A stretch of 64,000 nucleotides of DNA, taken from Atriophallophorus winterbourni. Taxonomy: Eukaryota; Platyhelminthes; Trematoda; Plagiorchiida; Microphallidae. The stretch covers positions 1-64,000 of the forward strand of contig JACCGJ010014754.1 of the NCBI GenBank assembly GCA_013407085.1. Direction: 5' to 3'. Under the pieces are notes generated by a model. That model worked only from the letters and a program-made list of their open reading frames with translations. It searched no databases and had not been told where the DNA came from. Positions 11,470 to 20,600 of the stretch are shown in pieces. The position numbers and the translations under genes are program-made. Numbering within the stretch: position 1 is the stretch's first letter; every line of letters starts with the position of its first letter.

Positions 11470-11990
11470 GAATCACAAGTTTTATAGCTAAAGTTTGGAG
11501 TAGAATCGTATGATTGAGACTGTTTATAAGCAAGCTCATGTTCCCTAGCAAGTTTATGAGCCTCTTCCCAGTAGTTTCTCCCGAATTGTGCTCGATTGCA
11601 GATCGGAAATCAAGGCGTCTCTCACTGATTCATCGCCATGTTCTAGAGCGGTAACTGATTTGAACTCGCGATCTTTAGCTAGTGCTTTCAATCTGAAGAA
11701 ATTGATCACCGTATTTGCCGGCTTCTTGTTTGCTGGTAGCCAGAAGATGACGGGTAAAAAAATACTTTTTGATCGGATATATATTCTTCAAAATGTTTAC
11801 AGCTGTTTCATAATCGGTGCAATCGGCTATGTAATCATAAACAGAGTTCATAAAAAATGTACTAGCGTTTAAAGCTTATCCAAGCTGCCAGATTCTATGG
11901 ACTTCAAGTACGTATTGATGGTTCTAAACCAATGATACCATCGTTTATCGGCATCGGGTTAATTCGGGTCGAGGTCGAACTGTTGTGGTT
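11470..11990 (-). pseudogene. Gypsy gag, degenerate
   Basis: The minus strand contains VRDALISDLQSSTIREKLL followed after a frameshift by EEAHKLAREHELAYKQS, the conserved gag block of Ty3/Gypsy elements that precedes the zinc knuckle. It is separated from the knuckle at 10.8 kb by the RTE fragment and R3. No protease or LTR was located. Confidence 0.65.
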
Positions 11991-12630
11991 TGAGTATTGA
12001 ATCCTTCTGAAATATGAAATATGTTACTTCATAGTTTCCATTCTAGACGAGTAAATTGTAACGCTTGTAGCAAATCACAACAAACTGGTAGAACGATAGG
12101 TCCTACTCTAGAATCAGAGTTGGGCAGCTGAAATGGAAGTTTCGATATAACAAGAATGTATATATAGTCAATATTGTCCATATATATAATGTAGATTCAT
12201 GGCAACGAGAAAGATCACTTATCATCTTAGGTTTTTCTTATGTACCCTGCTTCTCTTCTTTTACCCCTCCCTTCCTTTTGTAAGTATTGTTATAGTGTGC
12301 TTGTATGGCACTCATGCATGCATCCATGCTATCAGCTTAAGCTTGAGGATTATATCTCAACGAAGATCACGTATAGAATCCATGCGACGAAATTTCGGCT
12401 CAGTGCGCGCGTTATACACAGAGACAATAATTACATGTTCTGAAGGTACACTTCAGGTGGCAAGCAACACATTGGTTCACTATATTCTCCGTCAAATATT
12501 AAGATTATTAGTTCAGATGTATTCAATCGAAGTACCTTTGATATGCGAACCACTTTGTTTTCAAATGTGAATCGCATATCTTTAATACTACGTACTAAAC
12601 AGCTGTTTGTATGATGTAACTAACTGGAAT
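11991..12630. other. Intergenic, nothing recognised
   Basis: A 123-codon open frame at 12199-12570 is rich in Phe/Leu/Tyr from AT-rich DNA and carries no motif; I do not support it as a gene. Confidence 0.4.
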
Positions 12631-12633
12631 TAG

Positions 12634-12775
12634 TGATCCAAGCAAAATGCTGCGCAGTCAGAGACTGGTTGTGAGCTTAGATACTCAGTTTGCCAAGGCG
12701 TTGATAGGCATAAATAGAAAAAAGTGACTAGAGACTCCAGCATGTTTCCGGATGCGACCAATTATCAGCGGCTAT
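12634..12775 (+). repeat. Short retroposon, modules A+B, diverged
   Basis: Recognisable by 'gcgcagtcagagactg', 'gataggcataaatagaa' and 'gagactccagcatgtttccg'. It is the most diverged copy of the family and its ends cannot be fixed. Confidence 0.55.
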
Positions 12776-12950
12776 TTAATTTCACCCTGTTAACTTTACA
12801 GTACATGATCACTGTACGATTTAACATCAGGGCTATGGCCTATACATTTATTAGAGGGGAATTTCCAAATCTACTTTCAATAGTAGTCGTTTGATAGGTC
12901 TTGGTAAGTGCTTTGAAAAAGCCAAACTAAGCGATGTTTACCATGTATAA

Positions 12951-13075
12951 CCTTTATTCTTTATTTCTCATATCTGTCTAGGACTGGGCAACCTGACAGT
13001 GATATCGCCCACGTGCAGTCTCTGACTGTGCGGCATTTTGCCTGGATCAGGCTTGTGCTTTCATACATACACACA
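12951..13075 (-). mobile_element. Short retroposon, module A only, with 12-bp target duplication
   Basis: Flanked by exact 'taccatgtataa' at 12939-12950 and 13076-13087, giving a 125-bp element, the same length as the copy at 10543. In the minus orientation it runs from TG-rich DNA through 'gcctgatccaggc' and 'gtcaggttgcccag' to an A-rich end. Confidence 0.85.
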
Positions 13076-13461
13076 TACCATGTATAATCGAGCGTCAGAA
13101 GCGTATGATTTGAATCCGAGTATCCTATTTTTCTGTGGGTGGTTACAATGCGCTGACTGAACTCATGCGTTTCCAATTGACAATACTTATATTTCTGGTA
13201 GAGAAAAAGAAACAAGGGAAAAAACCTAGTGGTTGACCGATGTACCACCAGGAATTGAAGGCTGAATTAAATAAATTAGTACGAGTAATGAGAGCATTAA
13301 TGTGTAGTAATGTTACTGTATTCGACTTTTCTTAAGAATAGCTTTCATTTCGTCATGCCAACCTTTTTCCTGTATGTGTAACCTATGCTTAATTGGATGG
13401 CACCAGTAATGGACTACCTACAGAAAGTCACACAGCATTGCAATAACTCATATTCTCATAT

Positions 13462-13560
13462 TTATGTAGGCCTGGGAAACCCGACGGTATCTTAGACCAC
13501 ATGCGGTCTACGACTGTGCGGCACTTTACCTGAATCAGGTTTCTGATTTCATACATATTT
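13462..13560 (-). repeat. Short retroposon, module A
   Basis: Minus-strand copy with 'gcctgggaaacccgac' and 'gactgtgcggcactttacc', diverged; ends and target duplication not clear. Confidence 0.7.
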
Positions 13561-14062
13561 ACAGACTTAATTGATTGTTTGAGACTCTTTTCGGTCATTT
13601 GTTTTACAGTTAGGAAATTTGCGTTTATATTTTGCATCTTTACATCGTATTTTGTTCGGCTACGGTTTACACGGCAATTGGATCAACGGATAATGATGAA
13701 CTTATGTTCCCACGATAGACCTACAAAGGCATAGTATATGTGTAAGGTGTAGGTTACGCTGTGTTAATTTACGGATACCCGTGTCTTTCTTTCTTTGTGA
13801 GTGCATTTTAAAGTAAGGCAACGAACATTTGGTCAAATGTCATTCGATTTTTCAGAGGCTCAGGAATGTGTAATGCCAATCCAAGACCACTCCGCTACTC
13901 TTAACTCTTGAAACATAGATGCCTCCGTCACAACTGGGTCTTTTTATTATTGAAGATGTTCGTCGTTTGTTGACCGTTAGTGTGTCCCAATTCACTTTCA
14001 GTGCACTTTTCGTCTACCGTGGTTTTCTTTATCCTGCATCCTTATCTTTATGTTTAGGTCAA

Positions 14063-16380
14063 ATGGGGATCCAGTGGTCCAAAAATGTAATAGGATTCAC
14101 CCTAAAGGAAGATCAGTTGCAAAAGATACCTTATCCGCGGGCAGAATTATGTTTTCATGTCACTCATCGCTCGATATTATTATGCTCGTTCATAGGAGGT
14201 GCTGTAATCGCGCCTATTGTCACAGCCTATTACAGTGAGTTTCACTTTCTCGATCACTGACTTTTCTGTTCAGCGCCCAGATCTTTCCTTATGTTACGAA
14301 GACGTTGTTTAGATTATGCCAACTTCGGAGCATTGTCTGGTTTCCTAGTTGGCCCTATTATTTTCCGAGGACGTATGCGAAACAAGCCTATAGTAGCTTA
14401 TTATGATCGTTGCTATCGTTTGCGTGCAAATGTCAGGCAGGTGAGTTTCGAGTATTCTGAAATCTCATAATATCTAATTCATGCTTTGGTATCAATGTCT
14501 TCATTTATGCTCGTCATCTTTTTTAATATACTTTCGCATCATTTACTCTAGAGGATTGTGTAACGTACACGAGAATGCATTGCAGTAGTATTTTGAATGC
14601 ATCGTATGGCAAGATACTTGCACTATATTGACATGTTCATTAAAGATTGCTGGCGACGATTTTGTATGCCAGTATGCAAATGAACATATAATTACGTCGG
14701 AACCCGTCCAAAAGAGCAAGAACACTGCCACCTTGCACGGTGTGCAATCGTGCGGTATTTCTGTGCTGTACGGCTAACATCGTACTAAATTGATTGGCCC
14801 ACCGGCAATAAGCTCCATGCTGAAACACGCTGGAGTCTCACTAACATTTCTATTTTCTGTCTATTTCTTTTGTCATGTCTGTCTAGGCCTGGGCAACCAG
14901 ACAGTATCTCAGCCCATGTGCAGTCTCTGACTGTGCGGCACTTTGCCTGGATCAGGCTTGTGCTTTCACATCACACACACATCACCTTGACGAACTGAAA
15001 GAAGCAACATATTTGTTTATTTTTCTGGAGGAACAATGGATAACATAATATACAATATAGCCTCAACCGGTATTAAAGCCGGATCAATCGCACTTTACCA
15101 TATACTGAACATATCTTGGAAATTACATCCCGGGTCCTGATGCTACTTGGAAAAGCAGTCGTAAACACACGTCAACCCCAGGCAACCATTTCAAAAAAAC
15201 ACCAGTAGATCAACCGAATATTATTTCAAGTTTGTGTGCAGAGGCTGCTAACTACTTCATCGGACAAGCCGGTCCCATGCTGGGTGCAAAAGTAAATGAA
15301 CACCAGTTATTTATACGTAGACCTGTCATCATTATGTATTGATCCATCAGCTCAATGAGGAAAACAATGGGCACATGCGTAAATTCTTTGAAGCGTTGCA
15401 TTCGCCAGCACGTCCACTTGGCTGCGCTCTATTGACCGATGAGAAACCGCTTACAAATAAGATGGACAATTTATTCGGCCAACCCCCGTTGGTGCTGGTA
15501 TAATCCCATACAAGCCAATAAATTCTTGTTACAAATCACTTCGAAAGACATTTCCCTGAGTATGCCATCTAGTCTGATGCGGAAACGTCCAACAACAAGT
15601 TTGTGATCTCGATTACCAAACAAGCATTCTTATCCTGAGCTACAGATTTGCTTTCCTGTCGCTAAAGTGCACATGCCACATAACCATAGATTTATATCAG
15701 CTTATCTGTTTCCTCTAATTTTTAGGCTGTAATCGCCAAAGCCCTGGTGATTTGACATAAATGTATATTTCCGCTCTTCACACCTCCGCTAACAGCGTGC
15801 CATTCCACCATTTGTCTTCACACCAAACGTTTTTTACAAGCTACCATTATATTCTAGGATCGCTCGGTCGCTAACCCGACAATTGGGCTGTTTTCAGAAA
15901 CGTCATCCGCTGACATTTTAAAGTATCTTACTTTCTAACTGGCATGTTCATCTGCATGGTCCGATTGCAGACATTCGATTCATATTGTTCCAAATGATGA
16001 CTACTTGTTCATGTGCATCGACATGCAATCACAAGGGACTTCTTTCATGTCCATTTGACACTGCCAGTTTGACTGACATTATCCTTACTATTTTCTGTCG
16101 TCCGGAGAACCTTACGATATTTCGGTCTGCGTTTTAGTTTTTTATTTATTCGTCAGATACACTTTGTGATTCATCGTGATTCATCATTTATTTCGGTTAC
16201 GTTCACTTTACCCCCGGTTTTCAGGTGCGCATTGATCGATTGAGCACGCTGGGTGCAATTGCTGGTGGTGGCTGTTCCTTGCTCATGCCTCTCCGACCCC
16301 TTCACTCGATTATCTTGGGACTGTGGGCTGGAACGCTTATCGCCATAGCTTTCAATCGTATATGTGAATGCGAAGTGTAG
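14063..16380 (+). CDS. Small predicted membrane protein, three coding exons
   Basis: Coding exons are 14063-14234, 14274-14440 and 16225-16380, with GT..AG borders (donors gtgagt twice; acceptors after 'ttctgttcag' and 'ggttttcag') and matching phases, giving 164 aa. Hydrophobic, Gly-rich segments occur near residues 35-55 (CSFIGGAVIAPIV), 75-90 (ALSGFLVGPIIF), 120-135 (TLGAIAGGGCSLLM) and 140-158 (HSIILGLWAGTLIAIAF). A basic YYDRCYRLRANVRQVRIDR stretch lies between the second and third. From memory it resembles the eukaryotic DUF1757 family (unknown function), but I cannot confirm that. An acceptor-like site precedes the ATG by four bases; an in-frame ATG at 13919 would add 48 residues. A poly(A) signal AATAAA lies at 16466-16471. 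Confidence 0.75.
14725..14985 (-). mobile_element. Short retroposon, modules A+B, in intron 2 of the membrane-protein gene
   Basis: Module B (14728-14850: 'gtgcaatcgtgcgg', 'acgctggagtctcac') followed by module A (14880-14965: 'gcctgggcaacc', 'gtgcggcactttgcctgg'), in the minus orientation. The right end is a CACATCACACA repeat. 'caccttg' on both sides may be a decayed target duplication. Confidence 0.8.
14990..16200. other. Remainder of intron 2, nothing recognised
   Basis: Moderately GC-balanced intron sequence without a readable frame or repeat that I can match elsewhere in the window. Confidence 0.4.
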
Positions 16381-16465
16381 CATCAAATCTGACTTTCATT
16401 TTACACAATCGTTGAATCTTGGGTTCACCAATCCGTCAGTTTTACTGTCAGTGATTGGTTTTTTA

Positions 16466-16471
16466 AATAAA
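16466..16471 (+). terminator. Poly(A) signal of the small membrane protein gene
   Basis: AATAAA about 86 bp after the stop codon, followed by T-rich DNA. Confidence 0.55.
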
Positions 16472-16871
16472 ATTACTTTTTAGAACTTGAATTGTTTTTT
16501 TAGCATTTCTTTATCAAACATACTGTTTTCCAAATTTTTTGTCTTTTGTTTTTTTTCCTATTGTGATTTTGTTTTGGTTGTAACAAGTGCTCGGTTATAT
16601 TGGTGTGTATACATGTAGCATAAAAACTCACTCGCAATAAGGTCGCGTCTCGCAAGCTTCTAGATGCACCTTAATCTCCCTACTTCTATAAACGGTTTGC
16701 CTATCGAAATGTCGCTGTATGTTCCCATACATGAATATGGTCATTTTCCTCTTTTGTGAGTGTGTAATTGATTTAGCCTTGACATTTCATTATATTATGG
16801 TTTAACTTTGATATGCATAGCCAGTGGCGATGGAATCCATATCAAGGAGGCTAGGGTATCTTCCGTTTTAT

Positions 16872-17097
16872 GTATGTGTGTAAAATCACAAGTCTGATTC
16901 AGACGAAGTACCGCACAGTCATAGACTGCACATGTACTAAGATATTACCAGGTTTCAAATGCTTAGAGAGATACGAGAACGAAAATGGAAGTGGTGGTGA
17001 GACTCCAGTGTGCTTCCGCATACAGCTCACTGTTGGTGGCGAATCAATTTAGCGCGGTATTGGCTGTACGACACAGAAGTACTGCACATTCGTGCCA
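16872..17097 (+). mobile_element. Short retroposon, modules A+B, with 12-bp target duplication
   Basis: Flanked by exact 'cttccgttttat' at 16860-16871 and 17098-17109; the element is 226 bp. Module A carries 'ccgcacagtcatagactgcac'; module B carries 'gagactccagtgtgcttccg' and ends 'agtactgcacattcg'. Confidence 0.85.
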
Positions 17098-17234
17098 CTT
17101 CCGTTTTATAGGACTGTGTGTTTCACTTGTTGAATGCATTCACTATTTTCAGAAGTGTGTTCCATTACCGGGCCTGATATGGGGCCTAGTAGTATGCTAT
17201 TTTCAACGGAGATTCTACAGGCATACACTATATG

Positions 17235-17335
17235 TATGATATGTGAAAACACAAGCCTGATCCAGGCAAAGTGCCGCACAGTCATAGACTGCACGTGGGC
17301 GATATTACTGTCAGGTTGCCCAGGCCTAGACACTA
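17235..17335 (+). repeat. Short retroposon, module A
   Basis: Well conserved copy ('cacaagcctgatccaggc', 'gtcaggttgcccaggcc') that stops abruptly at 'tagacac' without an A-rich end. It lies about 290 bp upstream of the first CENP-A coding exon. Confidence 0.8.
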
Positions 17336-17623
17336 AAATCCTCACTGTTCCATGGTATCGACAGTCCAATAATGAATCTTTCCGCTTCGACGTTCTTGAT
17401 CTCTTTAGTGAATATTGCTTCCGAATAATCTATCTTAGCTTAATGCCATTTTGTTTGCTGTTTTTATTTCATCTACGGGGTGCTATATAAAACATTCCTT
17501 TAACGGTTCAGCTTATTGTGCGCTTACATTTTACAACTTTATTTTTTAATATATTTTATGGGACCAGTTTTCATCTGTTTCGGATTATGTACCGTGTGTT
17601 GCTTTTGTTTTAGCGATAACGAA

Positions 17624-20600
17624 ATGCCTTCCCCGGTACCAGCCCCTATCTATACCAGCACTCCGAAGGAGCCACGCTTTGTGAGGCCAGCTCAACCGAA
17701 TTTACGACGCTCAGAACCAAGGTAACCGAACTTATTTACGTTCGATGTACTCGTGACCTTTTTCTTTAAATTTTCTTTCTATGTTTACGGCTACCCGATT
17801 GATCACAACCACATTCTGATTAATCGAGAAATAAAATCTCATTCCTCGTTATTATTATAGCAATTTCCGAGACGATGATGAGCCTCAATTTTACTGCTCA
17901 ACCTTGTGTGAATTTGTCCGACAAGCTTGTCGAATTCAGCCTCACACTGGTTTCATGCAAGTTTAGAATTTTCGTGCACTTTCTTGTGTTCTAGTAGCGC
18001 TTTCCTCTCAGACATGCCTTGATACGCTTGTCTGGCGCATCGACAGAAGTACAAAACCTTTCAGAGATCACCCAGCTTTCTGTAGCCACGTTCGATCTCA
18101 TTGTTTTCTTTCCGTGTCTCTTACAGACCATCCACAAGTGCGCAACTGAATGTTTCCAGTTCAGCGGAATCAGAAAGATCTGCACGTGTGCGTAACAAAC
18201 AAAAGTCAGTCGTTCGTCACTTGGACAAAGGTTCGTATTTTGCACTTATTATTGTGACTTATTGATAATCATGTGATTTTTTTTCCACGGAATGAGTATT
18301 GAACTCCTACTCCTAAATGTTTGGCAATATCACGCGGGTACTGCTTTTTTTATTAGGCCTCATTTATTCATGTGTATCGCGCAACTCGTGTCATCAGCCT
18401 CTACGATGCCTTCTGTCGGTATTCTATTTTAGTTTGCCACATCTCTAGACACAGGAATATAAAATATGCTCCCTTCTCTGTTTTCACTTTTTGTCGTTTC
18501 TCATCCTGGGACCCAGAGAGTATTCTGCACAAATGAATGCTGCAAATATATTCGTTCACTGTCGAAAAGCTTCGGCTTCACATTCATTTGAGAGATCAAT
18601 CAACCATTAGGCCGTGATGGGGTTTCTTTAGCTTCTGGTCACCCAATTCAATCAACGTCACGTGTTATAATCCGCAAGAATGATTGTTCAATAGTCACTA
18701 TCACGGAAATACTACAAATCCACGCTTATGTTTGGCAATCTTCCACGGAGCATGCCATCTCATCTTGAACATATCGCAGAGAGGCAAATTCACAAGTGTT
18801 ATCGAAAGATGGTCACTACTGTATCAGCGTCGCTTACGCCGGCTGGTGCATGTTTACAAAACGGAAAATTGTCATATTTCAAAATATCTAATCTATTCTG
18901 GGTTGAAATTGGAAAGCTTTGTGGAAGAGATCTACAATTTCTGGACTTTAACGTTACGAGTTTGGAAGAACTTGCTTTCGACCGCTCCCTGTGTGATGCA
19001 CTGAGCACCCTGTTGTCTCCTCATTTGCGGATAAATCTTTCGGCGTTTGCCAAAATTTTCGTCGTGAATGAGTCAACTCATATTAACGAAGAGATACCGA
19101 GTTCTGCTTATGGCTGTGTATCGTCGATCACGCCGACACCATGCAAACGCCTCCGGTCGACTGAATATTGCTTCGGGTGATGTTGGACTGTATCGTCTTG
19201 TGAAAAGGTGTGGAGCGTGAGATTACGATGCGCATGCGCCGTATGTCCATGGGAGATAACGACTGATGGAGGCCAAACAACGGCAACATCTCCCTACGAA
19301 TGTGCAATCGTGCTGTGCAGCTAACACCGTGCTAAATTGATTGGTAGTGGACTGCATGCTGGAAACACGCTGGAGTCTCATGCCCTCTTAATCCGGTCAT
19401 TTTGTTACGTTTTCTTATCCTTAAATCTGTGAATATTTTGTTAAATTTGCTACTATTAGTAGGCACTGACTAAGGAATAATTACCTCATCGACGATTACG
19501 CAAGTGTGTGTACCCAAACCAAGTTGGTGCATGTAGTGGTCAGTATTTCGTTACACTGCCACCTCGTGGTCATTCGAATTATGAATTCCGGTTGTCGTAT
19601 ATGCTCATTAGTTTCACTTCATTCAACTAGCTCAGCAAACAACAATCAGTACGATCAGTCAAATGTTGCCTTTGATCAATAACTCCATTTATTGGTTTTG
19701 TACCCCGTACGTAGTCACATTGTGATTGTGTTTTTTTCCGGTTGCTTCACCCAGCTAGCATCGCGCGAATGGAAAGCTTAACAGCACGAATAGGACGCCC
19801 AAAAACAGTTTCTCCAACGGAAAAGGCGCCTCCCCGCAAACGACGAAACAAGCTTCGCTATTTACAGGAAATCAGACATTATCAGAAAAGCACCTCTCTA
19901 TTAATCGCGTGAGTTTATCATCACTTTTTCGTTTATTTAGCCTTTCATTCGCTAGCGCTTTCGAAATGCCTTAGTTACCGTGCCCATTCTCCTTAGCACT
20001 GGCACTTGTATGCAGAAACGTGCAAATCCTTAACACAGCAGTTATATCGCTATTGATGCCACCGATAACCCGCCATAGTCTCACTGCCATTCTATTTTGT
20101 TTTGTAAACTTCGACGGCATGCCAGTGTCGCACCACTCGATCATTGTCACTACGTGACTCAGCTGGTGCTTCCCTACATTCACTTGCATCTTTCGTGTGT
20201 CGATCTTTAAGACCTCGTGTTGCTTTCTTCTTCTTCTTCTTAACCATATTTACACAAAGTGATGCAGCGGTGTTTTGTGTGCTGTCTTGAAGCAACGGTA
20301 ATGTGGTAAACAATGTTTTGACTTTGACACTACAATGAACCATTATTTTCCCATGCTTCATAGTCAAACGTTTGAAACGCTCATGAATGGCGAATGTATT
20401 GTCGTACTGATAGTGATGTATATTTGCTAGCGATCTGAACAATTCAATACATACACCATGATGGTGTATTTGAACACCGTTGCTTGTTGTAAGATCCCTG
20501 TTTAACGGTGGTTTTAAACCCAATTCTCGAAAGGTCGCCGCATGTTGGCGCCTGTATAACTTCTTACTTGCTTTTTCCTGTTGTGCGGCTGACTCCGGCC

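Noticed and set aside
12199..12570. 123-codon frame as a membrane protein gene
   Set aside because: Hydrophobic bias of AT-rich DNA, no motif, a second overlapping frame, no splice or poly(A) support.
17862..17950. Possible additional CENP-A exon ([13 protein letters not shown]...)
   Set aside because: The acceptor is compatible in phase, but no donor gives the phase needed for the exon at 18127, whereas 17721 joins 18127 directly in phase.
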